Positions 23,308 through 33,042 of a stretch of DNA of 64,000 nt are shown here, one piece after another. Source of the stretch: Muscardinus avellanarius (taxonomy: Eukaryota; Chordata; Mammalia; Rodentia; Gliridae); assembly GCA_963383645.1 (NCBI GenBank), contig OY726560.1:30379173-30443172 (forward strand), given 5' to 3'. The notes under the pieces are model-generated. The model was not told where the DNA came from. It saw only the letters and a list, made by a program, of their open reading frames with translations, and did no database searches. A program made the position numbers and the translations under genes. Every line of letters starts with the position of its first letter. Position 1 is the stretch's first letter.

Positions 23308-23689
23308 TTGCACAGTCTAACAGTGACGCATAGGGCTTCCATCATGAATTCTAAGACATTTGCTTCACTATCTCTCTAGCCGCAGAGAAGGAAAATGGGC
23401 ACAGAGGTGGCACATTTATTTATCCTTTTTTGTAGCTTTCCAGAGGTGGCCCATTTTATTTAACTGGCAACACTACTAGCTAAAATTTAGTCGCATAACC
23501 ATATGTAATTCAATCATTTTGAAACAATGTTGGTTTTTAGCTGGGTAATGACAGGCTCAGCTAAATCTTGAGTGTTATAATATTAAAAAATAATAATAAA
23601 TTTTGTAAAAATATAGTCTACTCTTGAATAAGTTGTTCTATAAACAACTAAGAGGAAATTTTGATGTCTGAGACTATTTCATATTCTTT
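23308..23689. other. No recognisable feature
   Basis: Nothing nameable. Confidence 0.4.
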
Positions 23690-23905
23690 ATGTTTTTGTG
23701 AGAGGAGATACAGGAGGGATTGAACCCAGAGTCATTCCACTTCTGAACTACACATCTGTCCTTTTCTAATTTTAATTTTGAAACAGGGTCTTGCTATGTT
23801 GAGAGTTTTACTACTTGCTGAGGCTATTCTCAAACCTGCAATCTGCCTCTTGTTTAGCCTCCCAATTACTGGGATTATAAGTGTGTGCCACCACATCTTG
23901 TTAGC
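23690..23905 (-). mobile_element. Old B1-dID-type SINE, antisense
   Basis: GGGATTGAACCCAGAGTC, TTTGAAACAGGGTCTTGC, CCTCCCAATTACTGGGATTA and GTGTGTGCCACCACATC on the minus strand, well diverged. Confidence 0.8.
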
Positions 23906-23985
23906 TTTCCTTATTTATTACATTAACAAATCACAAATCTTCAAATAACAAATTATATTACTACCATTTCCAGTAGCATACACCT

Positions 23986-24055
23986 GATCATCCAATTACA
24001 GGGCATAAGTCTGTGTACTTGATCATCCAATTACAGGGCATAAGTCTGTGTACTT
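23986..24055. repeat. Perfect 35-bp tandem duplication
   Basis: The 35-bp unit beginning GATCATCCAATTACAGGGC at 23986-24020 is repeated immediately and without change at 24021-24055. Perfect identity in non-repetitive DNA points to a recent local duplication. Confidence 0.95.
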
Positions 24056-25509
24056 GGACTATCTTTCATGTTTTTATACCTCCTTATGTTTGTGATTACT
24101 ATTTTTCTGCTTTGCCATTTTTCTCAAACTTCTAAATTCTTATGCAAGTTCAAGATCCTTCTCAAAAGGCTTCTATATGAGGCCTTCTTGATTCTACTAG
24201 ACCAAAGCGGCCTGCTCACCACGTTTCCTGTAGAATCCTATGCATAGTTCCCTTTGGGTCCTTCCTTATAGTAATTAAATGTGCATATGCTTTACAAATG
24301 AAAACCGGTACTCAGGAGCTATAGTTAAACTCACCAGGTCAAAGCTTATTAATTCTACTTACAAAGCAGAAAATAAACCCTGGTGTATCTGACTCAAAAG
24401 CACATTTCTTTCACAGTCATTATAGCAACACTTCTTTATCCATACTGAAAACAGCATTAAGTTACAGTCCAAAGGATTTTAATGAAAATCAAAGCATTGG
24501 AAAGCAAACATTGACTGGAAATCAAGCATTTCATTTACTCAATGCAATAACTTAAAAAATACACATTATTGTACTGGTCATAACAGTTATGTCTAGAAAA
24601 TTACAACACGGTAAATAAATAGTTTTAATGCTATTCGTTATAATTTGTTGTCTCCGTAGATAAATGCTTACTTAGCTAACAAATAAGTGCTTAAATGAAT
24701 AAGTACTTGTGTATTCAGCATTTCTGTTTCTGAGTATCCATTGTTTTTGGTTCTGTGCTAGCACTAAAGATTCAGTCACGAAGGAGATGACCCAAGTTGT
24801 AATAATTCTGGAATTTATGCTCAGTGGTAGGCTAATAGTGGGGTAGTCAAAAAGAGAGAAATGTTATACAAGCAAACAAAAGCAGAATCACTCAATACTA
24901 TTACATGATTTTAAAAACAATAAAATAAAACTAGAATGGTAGACTAGAAAGGCTAGGGAAAATATTCTCACTTGTTCATCAGCAAAATCCTCTCTCAAGA
25001 GGTGACATTTAGCAATGACAAGAACCTCTAGAGCAGTCAAGCATGTAAAGATATGGAGATAAAACATTTCAAAGAGGCTCCTGCCAGAGCAAGGGTCCTA
25101 CAGCTTCACAGAGCTTGACATATTCAAGGAGCCAAAGAACTCTACTCTTCTGGAAAAGGACAAAGAAAGGCAAAGTTACCAAAGGTGAGTTAGAAACAAA
25201 GAGTCAGATTTCATTTGTCCTTGCAGACTTTTGTAAAGTGATAGAAAGCCAATGTTGTACAGCAAGGAGGAAATACAAATTACTTTACCTTAGTAGTGGT
25301 AACCTTGGCTACCCTAGAACAAAGGAAGGGGAGGTATTTTGAGGTGGGCTAGCTAAAGAATGACAACTATTTGGACTAAAACTGTAATAGAAATGATTAG
25401 CAGTGGATATGGATTTTTTAAAGAGTTAGAGCTGATAAAATTATTTATGAATTGAATGTGAATGTCTGAAGATAAAAAAGAAATTAAGCATAGTTCTTGT
25501 TTTGGGCCT
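24056..25509. other. No recognisable feature over about 1.45 kb
   Basis: AT-rich. Around 25000-25300 the composition is more balanced and a 75-residue frame exists (25115-25342), but I see no domain and would not call it a gene. Confidence 0.35.
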
Positions 25510-25855
25510 AAGAGCTAGTCAGTCACAAGAAATAAGAAATCAGAAAGGTAGGAAGAAATGGGTTACAGGTGGAACTCTAGATAAAGAGGGAAATTTTATA
25601 GATGACCAAATAAGGTGATATAACTGATGAAATGGGAGGGGGAAGAAGGAAATCCTCTAATGCACATGATGTACTTAAACAATTTTATCAAAGTCAATCA
25701 CTAAGCCAAGCATGGGAAGGAGGGATAGGGAGGGAATGGGCGGGAATTAAATAAGGGCTAATTGGGTGATGTGTGCATGTATGTCTCCACCATCTTTTAT
25801 CCCATTAAGATGTATGACTACAATGCACCAATAAAATTTAAAAAAATTAAAAAAA
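25510..25855 (+). mobile_element. L1 3' end (3'UTR), 5' truncated
   Basis: Starting near AGTCAGTCACAAGAAATAAG, it contains the G-rich block GGGAGGGGGAAGAAGG, a second G-rich run, TGATGTGTGCATGTATG and ACTACAATGCACCAATAAA, then an A-rich tail. The same order occurs downstream of clear L1 ORF2 sequence at 52.7-53.5 kb, which identifies it as the L1 3' end of this lineage. Confidence 0.8.
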
Positions 25856-26097
25856 GATTTTAGTTCCAAAGACTGAGTAAAATCCTAGACATAAAAATAA
25901 AAGAAATAAAATGACAAATAAACAGAAGATAATAGAAATCCTAGAACTAGACTCAGACATATATAATTACATTGTCTTTGAGAAAGGAAGTAATGTGATA
26001 TAATAGAGAATCTTTGCAACAACACTGCTAAACAATTAAACCTCCATTGAAAATACAATGAATCTAAACAGATTTTTCACTTTTAAACAAAAACAAA

Positions 26098-26265
26098 CAG
26101 AGCCAGGTATGGTGACTCATGGTTGCAATCCCAATACTTGGAAGGTTGAGACAGGAGTCTGGGGATATAGTTCAGAGATAGAAGGCCCCTGGGTTCAATC
26201 CACAGTACCAAAAAGCAAAACAAAAACAACAACAACAAAAACAACAACAACAAAAAAAAAAAACC
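26098..26265 (+). mobile_element. B1-dID SINE with internal deletion
   Basis: B1-half start AGCCAGGTATGGTGACTCA, then a jump straight to the ID-like TCTGGGGATATAGTTCAGAG and CAGTACC, with an AAC-repeat tail. The middle part is missing. Confidence 0.82.
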
Positions 26266-26275
26266 CAGAAACTAT

Positions 26276-26466
26276 AGCCAGGTGTAGTGGCACATGCCTC
26301 TAATCCTAGTACTTGGGAAGCTGAGACTGGTGAATTGCAGGTTTGAGGACATTCTCAGCAATTTAGCAAGAACCTGTTCCAAAATAATATTATATGGAAA
26401 ACAAGTTAAGAGTGGAGCTCTGAGATAGAATGTTCCTGGGCTCAATCCCCATAAAACGCATATACC

Positions 26467-26468
<2 letters not shown>
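26276..26468 (+). mobile_element. B1-dID SINE, older form
   Basis: AGCCAGGTGTAGTGGCACAT start, TTCTCAGCAATTTAGCAAG middle and a diverged ID box, with the tail passing into a CA microsatellite. Confidence 0.82.
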
Positions 26469-26515
<47 letters not shown>

Positions 26516-26525
26516 ACACACACAC
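26469..26525 (+). repeat. (AC)n microsatellite
   Basis: About 27 CA units with one G interruption, in the SINE tail. Confidence 0.95.
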
Positions 26526-26684
26526 TCTTGCTAAACTATAAAGATTTTAGTAGAAAACAGAGAAACAATTCTAAGATTTTTGGATTTGGAAATGAGTTTT
26601 TAGATTTGACAACAAAACAATTATTCATGAATTTAAAAGTTGATATTTGACTTCATTAAATTAAAAAAAAACACCTTCATTAAA

Positions 26685-26938
26685 GAAGGCATTTCAAGTG
26701 GGGCGTGGTGGTGCACACTTGTAATCCCAGCACTTGGGAGGCTGAGACAGGAGGATTACACAGGTTTGAAGCCAGCCTCAGATACTTAGTGAAGTTCGTA
26801 ACAACTTAGTAAGATCCTGTTTCCAAATAAAAAATATAAAAAATAGGTCTGGGAGTGTAGCCCTGGGGGTAGAAAGCCCCTGGGTTCCACCCCCAGTACC
26901 ACAAAATGAAAAAAAAAAAAAAGAGGAAGGCATTTCAA
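26685..26938 (+). mobile_element. B1-dID SINE, intermediate form, perfect 13-bp duplication
   Basis: The copy at 26698-26925 combines the older middle (CTCAGATACTTAGTGAAG) with a well-preserved ID-like half. GAAGGCATTTCAA flanks it at 26685-26697 and 26926-26938. Confidence 0.95.
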
Positions 26939-27051
26939 TAGCTCATTGCTTTGAGGAAAAATATTTTAAATACTTCTTTTATCTGAATATTCCTGCCATA
27001 ATTTTTGCTACTTTATATTTACAGTTAAACTATGTTCATTCAAAGAACTGG

Positions 27052-27162
27052 AGGAAGAAAGAAAGGAAGGGAGGGAGGGAGGGAGGGAGGGAGGGAGGGA
27101 GGGAGAGAGGGAAGGAAGGAAGAAAGAAAGGAAGAAAGGGGAGAAAAGGAAAAAAGAGAGAT
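27052..27162 (+). repeat. Purine-rich (GAAA/GGGA)n tract
   Basis: About 110 nt of nearly pure A/G, with a core of GGGA repeats. Low-complexity DNA, and the frame through it is spurious. Confidence 0.92.
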
Positions 27163-27635
27163 TATTTGCTTAAAGACAGATGTGGTCACTTGCTTATTAA
27201 AAAAAAAACAAAAACACCTACCTTCACCCTGACATCAATTCCTTAATTGTAGTTTATGAAATAATTTTATTAGCTAATGAACACAAAAATCATCTAGCTC
27301 CACAGTTAAAGATTACTGAAAAATAGAATGCAGTTTGGATCCTTGCCTAAGAGAATTTTTTTTGCAAGGAAAATTAAATGTGGAGTCTGGCAGTCTTTAA
27401 GTAAAAAATAAGAGTACTTACTACTATTTAATATCTCTGTAATATTACGGTACTTAAGCTTTCTGAGTCCAAGCTTCCTTATTTGTGACTTTTTGGCAAT
27501 ATACAGTGAATATATTTATTCCAGTGATTAATGACAATAATAAGAACAACACAAACACAGAAGGGTCTCTTATTAGCTTTGAAAGTATATTTATAGCTAC
27601 TGTACAGTAAATCCAGTCTAATTATTTATCTTGCC
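27163..27635. other. No recognisable feature
   Basis: AT-rich, nothing nameable. Confidence 0.4.
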
Positions 27636-27639
27636 TTTA

Positions 27640-27965
27640 TTTTATTATGGTGCCAGGTGGTACTTTGTTATTGAAATCAAATGTTCTAGATGTCTGCTGT
27701 TGGAAATAATCAAAATTCTAGAGAGGGGAGTTGGTAAGAAGGAATCAGGTTTATTGAGGGCTGGCCCAGAAGAAGATACAGGGCCTAGTTCTTCAAGGCT
27801 CCATATTGGGAGGCTCAGGAGGATAAAACACTTTTTGTGGGGAGCCAAAGGGCTAAGTGCGGGGTGGGGGCTTTGTCACCTTTGGGTGTGCTTTCTTTTT
27901 CTTTTTCTTAGCAGAACGCTTCAATGGACTCTGACCTTCTGCACCTAGTTATCAAAAACTAAAGG
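27640..27965 (-). repeat. Possible ERV LTR fragment, antisense
   Basis: On the minus strand an AATAAA lies in CCCTCAATAAACCTGATTCC (plus strand about 27747-27766), typical of an LTR R region. The surrounding 300 nt are more GC-rich than their neighbours. No matching second LTR or internal region is seen, so this is tentative. Confidence 0.35.
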
Positions 27966-28024
27966 AAGGGATTCCCCTGTTTCAGAAAAAAAATTAGGGA
28001 GGTATAGAAGGACAAGTTATTCAG

Positions 28025-28174
28025 TTCTCCATTTTCTTTTATTAAATTTTATAAATTTATTTATTTATTTATTTATTCATGGTACTGAGGATTGAACCTG
28101 GGGCATTCCAACTTTAAGCAATATCCCCAGCACATTTTATTTTTATTTTGAAACAAAATCTTACTAGGTTGATG
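28025..28174 (-). mobile_element. Old B1-dID SINE, 3' part, split by the L1 insertion
   Basis: GGTACTGAGGATTGAACC and AAACAAAATCTTACTAGG form the ID half and middle of a minus-strand SINE. Its other half resumes at 31798. The interruption is the 3.6 kb L1-bearing insertion. Confidence 0.85.
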
Positions 28175-28186
28175 AAAGTCTTACTT

Positions 28187-28217
28187 TTTTTTTGTAGTAT
28201 AATATAAAGACTTTAAT
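28187..28217 (-). terminator. ATTAAA polyadenylation signal and A-tail ending the insertion
   Basis: The minus strand shows ATTAAA (plus TTTAAT at 28212-28217), 18 nt, then an A run that abuts the target duplication. This is the normal signal-to-cleavage spacing, and the signal is not the usual L1 AATAAA end seen elsewhere in the window. Confidence 0.6.
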
Positions 28218-28324
28218 AGGGTAAAATGCCAAAACTATAATTTTACATTTTGTAATCATTTAAAATCAATTAAGTCAAATGAATATGTTAGCATGAGAGA
28301 TAATATCAAAACACTAGAACTGTA

Positions 28325-28500
28325 AAGAAATTGAGCAAGGTATGATGGAATATGCCTATAATCTCAGTACTTGGGAGGCTAAGACAGGATCACAGGATCT
28401 CAGGTTCAAGACTAGCCTCAAAACCTAGCAGGACTCTGTTTTAAAAGAAAAAAAGAGCTAAAGGTATAGCCTAAATCCGATTCCCACTACAAAAGACAGA
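28325..28500 (+). mobile_element. Old B1-dID SINE inside the chimeric insertion
   Basis: GCAAGGTATGATGGAATATG, CAGTACTTGGGAGGCTAAG and a weak ID-like box, followed by a GA-rich tail. It lies in the non-L1 part of the insertion. Confidence 0.7.
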
Positions 28501-28654
28501 GAAAAGGAAAGAGAAAGGAAAGCGGGAATGAGAAAAAAAAAAAGACATGCCAATATAAGTAGGAAGAGGGGGACTACTTGATTACAGATTAACAAGTAGA
28601 ATTTTTTTTTTTTAATCACAGTTCTGGGGTGAGACCTTTAACCTTTGAAACCAA

Positions 28655-28955
28655 TTACTATTTATTTATTTTGATACTGGGAATTGAACCCAAGGATATT
28701 CTACCTTCTAGCTGTGAGCTATATCCCTACCCTTTTTTTTTTTTTTTTTAAGTATTGAGGCAGTCTTCCTTCCAAATTACATCTCCAATCTTTTGGGGAT
28801 TTTGTTTTGCTTTTTAGTTTCTGCTTTTGAAATAGGCTCTCACTAGGTTGCTGACAGTCTCACTAGTGACCAAAGCTGTCCTTGAGCTTGCAATCCTCCT
28901 TTCTCAGCCTGCTAAGTACTGGGATTACAGGTGTGCACCACCATGATTTTTTTTT
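28655..28955 (-). mobile_element. Old B1-dID SINE, antisense, with internal insertion
   Basis: GGGAATTGAACCCAAGG and later GGCTCTCACTAGGTTGC, GCTGTCCTTGAGCTTGC and GGGATTACAGGTGTGCACC, separated by about 100 nt of T-rich extra sequence near 28735-28830. Confidence 0.72.
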
Positions 28956-29024
28956 TTTTTTCAGTACTGGGGATGGAACCCAGGGGCATTCTGCCTCCAA
29001 GCTACATTCCAGCCCTATTTTTTT
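28956..29024 (-). mobile_element. ID-half SINE fragment, antisense
   Basis: A T-run followed by CAGTACTGGGGATGGAACCC, CTGCCTCCAAGC and CAGCCCTA, with no B1 half. It sits against the tail of an L1 3' end. Confidence 0.7.
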
Positions 29025-29175
29025 TTTTTATTGGTGCACTGTATTCATACATTATAGTAGGATACATACTTTTGTAGACATACATGCACACTTTTCCCAG
29101 TCAGCCCCCACCCAATCCCCACCCCATTCTCTCCCTATCCCTCCCTCCCATGCTTGGCTTAGTACTTGACATCTA
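29025..29175 (-). mobile_element. L1 3' end, antisense, 5' truncated
   Basis: TTATTGGTGCACTGTATTC is the reverse complement of the L1 terminus, followed by C-rich blocks that reverse-complement to the G-rich 3'UTR tract. Only about 150 nt are recognisable. Confidence 0.7.
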
Positions 29176-29374
29176 GTATTATGGCAATTTATCTAAAATT
29201 AAAAATGATAATCTCACATAACAGTTTCATTTGTCTGATACCAAGCTTTTGGTGACTTAAAGATAACATTTCAATATTTCTTTTTGCTTCCTTTCTTACC
29301 AGAGAATATTTTTTTCTATTTTTTAGGTGAAACTATCATATATTTATATATTTATTTTTCAGAAAAAAATCTAT

Positions 29375-30065
29375 CCTAATATGGAATATGGACTCTAGGT
29401 ACCCAAAACGATCTTGAAAAAGAACAAAGCTAGAAGATATATATTTTCTGATTTCAAACCATATAAAGCTACAATAATTGAAACAGTGTAGTACTATTCT
29501 AAAGGCAGATATATAAACCATTGGAGTTAAATAAAAGCCTAGAGCTAAATTCTTCCCTATATTGTCAAGTTATTTTTGACAAGGTTTCCACGAACATTTG
29601 GTGAAGGAAATATTAATCTTTTAACTAAATATTGTTAAAAATAATAATTACATGGAAAAGAATAAAATTGGACCCTTACCTAATCCCATATACAAATATT
29701 AACTCAAAATAGATAATATACCTAAATATAAATCTTAAGACTATAAACTTTTAGGAGAAAATCTGGGTCATTAAACCTCACAACATTGAAATTGGCAGTG
29801 ATTTCTTGGTTATGATTTCAATGGCACAGGCAACAGAGGAGTATACAAACTCCCTAAAAAATAAAAAAAAATATTGTATATCCAAAGACAATGTAAACAG
29901 AGTTAACAGTTACTAATAGAATGGGATAAAATATTTCCAAATGCTATATCTGAAGGTATATTAATATTCCAACTAGAAATCCTAGAAATTAACAACAATA
30001 AAGGCAAACAATACCCTTTAGAGATAGGTAAAAGACTAACATAAATAATGAATCTCCACAGATAA
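29375..30065 (+). mobile_element. Old L1 ORF2 C-terminal fragment, sense, within the insertion
   Basis: A diverged plus-strand L1 ORF2 3' region. GATTTCAAACCATATAAAGC then GCTACAATAATTGAAACAG correspond to the familiar FK-YYKAT-IKT-like ORF2 segment, and AAAATTGGACCCTTACCTAA follows in the expected order. Many stops. It is far more decayed than the ORF1 beside it and opposite in orientation, so it is not the ORF2 of that L1. Confidence 0.75.
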
Positions 30066-30104
30066 CCAATCTTAGTTGTCTGTTGGATGGAAAATCTTGT
30101 TTCT

Positions 30105-30962
30105 CTAGTTCTGGAGTGTGTTACCTATTTCTTCTTTGTAGTTAATCTCTTTGAGTATTTTCTCTAGTGCTGGTTTTGAAGACATAAATTCCTTCAGTTT
30201 CTGTTTGTCATGGAAGCTTCTTATTTCTCCATCTAATTTGATAGAAAGTTTTGCTGGGTAGGAAATTTTTGGCTGGAAGTTGTTTTCTTTCAGAGTTTGG
30301 AATATGTTACTCCAAGCCCTTCTGGCTCTCATGACTTGGTTTGGGAAGTCTGGAGTGATTCTAATTGGTTTGCCTCTGAATGTCACTTGGCCCTTTGCTT
30401 TTGTTGCCTTTAAGATTCTCTGCTTGGCTTCCACATTGGTCATTTTGACAATTATGTGGCGTGGGGATCCTCTTCTCCAATCCTGTCTAAAGGGAGTTCT
30501 ATAAGTTTCCTGGACCTGTGTATCGACCTCTTGCTCTTTGTCTGGAAAATTTTCTGCTATTACTTCCTTGAAGAGATTGCTGATCCCTTTGGTTTCACTT
30601 TCTTTTCCCTCCTCTATTCCAATTATTCTTAGGTTAGCTCTCTTAAAATGGGCCCATATTTCTTCAATATCAGATTCCTGCTGTCGGATATTTTTTTCTA
30701 GATTAGAAACTATGCGTTTATTTTTGGTTTGCTCCTCTTCTAAGAGTGAGATTCTGTTCTCCATGTGTTCTAATCGGTTGTTTGTGCTTTGAATTGAGGC
30801 CTTTACTTCATTGATTGCATCCTTTATCTCTTTTTGGCTCTCTCTGAGTTCTTTTCGAAGCACCTCTATTATTTCTACAGTTATTTTTCTGATTTGATCT
30901 TCTAGAAATCTCTGATTTTCAGTTTTATCAGGTTCTGATGTTGTGGGGTTGTGGGCATTCAT
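30105..30962 (-). CDS. ORF1: L1 ORF1 protein, intact (285 residues)
   Basis: This is the L1-encoded RNA-binding chaperone that trimerises on L1 RNA and is needed for efficient retrotransposition. Residues about 17-104 form a heptad-patterned coiled coil. Residues about 105-186 form the RRM-like domain, with NLRIIGIEEG near 110 and RHIIVKMTNVEAKQR near 168. The C-terminal domain follows, with GKPIRITPDF near 197 and NNFQPKISYPAKLS near 227. It is about 50 residues shorter than the human protein, mainly at the N-terminus and coiled coil. There is no stop or frameshift. ATG at 30962 follows a CpG-rich 5'UTR. No ORF2 follows, so this copy alone cannot be autonomous. Whether it is expressed is unknown. 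Confidence 0.92.
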   Translation of the reverse strand: MNAHNPTTSEPDKTENQRFLEDQIRKITVEIIEVLRKELRESQKEIKDAINEVKASIQSTNNRLEHMENRISLLEEEQTKNKRIVSNLEKNIRQQESDIEEIWAHFKRANLRIIGIEEGKESETKGISNLFKEVIAENFPDKEQEVDTQVQETYRTPFRQDWRRGSPRHIIVKMTNVEAKQRILKATKAKGQVTFRGKPIRITPDFPNQVMRARRAWSNIFQTLKENNFQPKISYPAKLSIKLDGEIRSFHDKQKLKEFMSSKPALEKILKEINYKEEIGNTLQN

Positions 30963-31785
30963 TGCTCCAGTATTATTCCTCTTTCCCTTGATTTCGGATG
31001 TTTGTGCCTTCTCTGGGTTCTTTCCCTTGGGTCACTATGACTTCACTTAAGGTGTTCTGGATCTCGAGTCAGTAGTATCTCAGACCCCACTACTCCTTTA
31101 CTGGGTTTTATCACAGAGTCTCCGACCCAGAGAGTCAATAGAGGCTCCTTTAGACTGTGGGGGGTGCCAGGTTGCACGTTCTCCTATGTTGTGATATCTC
31201 TGCCACCGCCCCTCCCCCACTGGGTCAAGTCCCAGGGAGTACAGTACTGGGTTTTCTCCTCTGTGGCCCGCAATTTGACTTACTGTTCTTGAGTACGCAG
31301 ATGTAGCTGTACTGGCCTTGCTGAAATTGGTGCTGCTATCGCCGGTGGCAATATGGCGCCGCTGCTACGCCCTCGGCTGTGGGGCTGGTGTTTTTCTTCT
31401 TGGTTTTGATTTCCACTCTGAATCCCTGCAGCGTGTGCTGAGCTCGGCCACTGGGAGCTTTAGATGCTCTCTGCGCGGAGAAATCCCGCCTGGCTGTTCC
31501 GCAGTGGCTCACCTCGGCTTGCTGTAGCCGTCCCGTGAATTCGCCGGTGCCGCCGGCAGTATGGCGCTGCTGCCGCGTCTGCCGCATCCTTGGGCGTGAG
31601 GCTGCTTATCTCCTCTGTGGCTCTGTTCTCAGTCCGCTTTCTCTCTGGAGCCTGGTGATTTTTTGTTTCACTAGTGATGGTGTTTTCTGGCTATGAAAGG
31701 CGCTGATTTTGTGGTAATGGAGATTTGTTGTTAGCGGGGCTCTTAAGCCCTGCTTTTCTCGGTCGCCATCTTCCCGGAAGTCCTC
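30963..31785 (-). promoter_or_regulatory. L1 5'UTR with internal promoter, CpG-rich
   Basis: This 823-nt stretch has the densest CpG cluster of this part of the window, unlike its AT-rich surroundings, so it has escaped long methylation decay. The minus strand begins GAGGACTTCCGGGAAGATGG, placing an AAGATGGCG YY1-type site 14 nt from the 5' end, as in known L1 promoters that fix the start of transcription. Two related segments, GCAGCGCCATACTGCCGGCG and GCGGCGCCATATTGCCACCG, suggest an internal duplication. It lies directly upstream of ORF1. Confidence 0.85.
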
Positions 31786-31797
31786 AAAGTCTTACTT

Positions 31798-31882
31798 CTT
31801 GCTAAGACTGTTCTCAAACTTGTAATCCTCCTGAGTGTCACAAGTCTGGGATTACAGACATGCGCCACAAAGCCTGGCTTTA
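31798..31882 (-). mobile_element. Old B1-dID SINE, 5' part, beyond the L1 insertion
   Basis: CTAAGACTGTTCTCAAACTTG, GTCTGGGATTACAGACATG and CGCCACAAAGCCTGGC complete the SINE that begins at 28025, confirming that the insertion split one element. Confidence 0.85.
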
Positions 31883-32012
31883 TAATTGTACATTTATTTT
31901 ATCATTATATCCTATGCATAAGAAAGAATTACATGCATGCATGATTTAATAAACTGGAACAAATAACTAAGTGTGGGTGTGAACTTTGCTTGGAAGTCTC
32001 TAAAATTAAAAC

Positions 32013-32195
32013 AGGTTGCTGGGCGTGGTGACGCATGCTTGTAATCCCCGCGCTTGGGAGGCAGAGACAGGAGGATCGTGCAGGTTCGAAGCCAGCCACG
32101 CTGGATTAAGAAATAAAAAATATAAAAAAAAACAGGTCTGGGAGTGTAGCCCGGAGATAGAAGGGCTTCCAGGAACCCCAGTACCACAATAAAAT
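32013..32195 (+). mobile_element. B1-dID SINE, recent subfamily
   Basis: GCTGGGCGTGGTGACGCATG, CCCGCGCTTGGGAGGCAG, a short deletion of the CCCTGTTTCC linker, then GGTCTGGGAGTGTAGCCCGG and GGAACCCCAGTACC. Confidence 0.9.
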
Positions 32196-32410
32196 ATTGC
32201 TTGAAAATGCTTTAAAATGTAAAGCATTTTCTTTGTTATATTTCCCTAGAATGATAAGAAATCCAAAAGATTTGGATTTAAAAATAAGAGATGAACTGAA
32301 GTCTAAACTCAGTATGTATCTGTGTGAGTTCTGGAAACCAACTGAATTTTTCTGAGTCACATTTCTACCATCTCTTAGGAGTGCTAATAAATATGTAATA
32401 ATCATATAGA

Positions 32411-32493
32411 TGGGCTGGCTTCCAACCTGCATGATCCTTCTGTCTCCGCCTCCCAAATACAGGGATTACAAGTGTGTGCCACCACGCCCGGTC
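32411..32493 (-). mobile_element. B1-dID SINE 5' fragment, antisense
   Basis: GGGCTGGCTTCCAACCTGC to CACCACGCCCGGTCC is the B1-like half only, a recent-type sequence on the minus strand. Confidence 0.8.
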
Positions 32494-32878
32494 CAATATT
32501 GTTAATATTCCTGTAGTGCAATTAGAATGTGATGTTTTTATTATCCTTCAGAAGTGAAATCAGTAAAAAAGAAATGTTTCTTTATTTACAATTGTCTACA
32601 GGGCCTATGGTAGAACATGGATTTTCCTAGGACTCTAAAAGAGTAGCTTACAAAAGTATCATTCCTTGTCCACACTAAGCAAAAAGATTATAAATATGTA
32701 TGTGTTGAATTGAATTGTCTTCATCGGTATAGAAGATAATTAAGTGAAAAAAATGGAAGTTACTTTTTCATCTCTCCTTTAAAAAATAATACATAGAAGA
32801 TTCATTTTGATTATTTGGTGATATTTTTTACACCCTATAGAACACTAATCACTAGATTTAAAGTTTTGAAAGATGTAG
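32494..32878. other. No recognisable feature
   Basis: AT-rich, nothing nameable. Confidence 0.4.
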
Positions 32879-33042
32879 AAAAGATATGAGCAACTTTCAT
32901 TTTTCAGATAAAATTTCAAATGTTTAGTAAAAGTAATCCCATGTATAGAATTCAGATTTCAAAAGATATGAGCAACTTTCATTTTTCAGATAAAATTTCA
33001 AATGTTTAGTAAAAGTAATCCCATGTATGGAATTCAGATTTC
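32879..33042. repeat. 82-bp tandem duplication
   Basis: The unit beginning AAAAGATATGAGCAACTTTC at 32879-32960 is repeated at 32961-33042 with one difference (TATAGAA versus TATGGAA). It is not a known repeat family, so this is a recent local duplication in otherwise unique DNA. Confidence 0.95.

Larger units (their letters stand above)
28175..31797 (-). mobile_element. L1-headed chimeric insertion with 12-bp target duplication
   Basis: AAAGTCTTACTT at 28175-28186 and 31786-31797 flanks a 3,599-bp insert inside an older SINE. Both copies carry the same differences from the SINE consensus (AAAGCCTCACT), so this is a true duplication. The insert reads on the minus strand: 5' end at 31785, CpG-rich L1 5'UTR, intact ORF1 ending at 30105, then from about 30070 onward no ORF2 but unrelated old repeats. 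It ends in a short A tail (plus-strand T run 28187-28193) with ATTAAA 18 nt before it. This fits retrotransposition of a chimeric L1 transcript. Later nested insertions may also lie inside. Confidence 0.75.

Noticed and set aside
29375..30065. Could be the missing ORF2 of the adjacent L1, inverted by twin priming
   Set aside because: It is far more decayed than the neighbouring ORF1. In twin priming the inverted part is the 5' portion, whereas here the 5' portion has the proper orientation.
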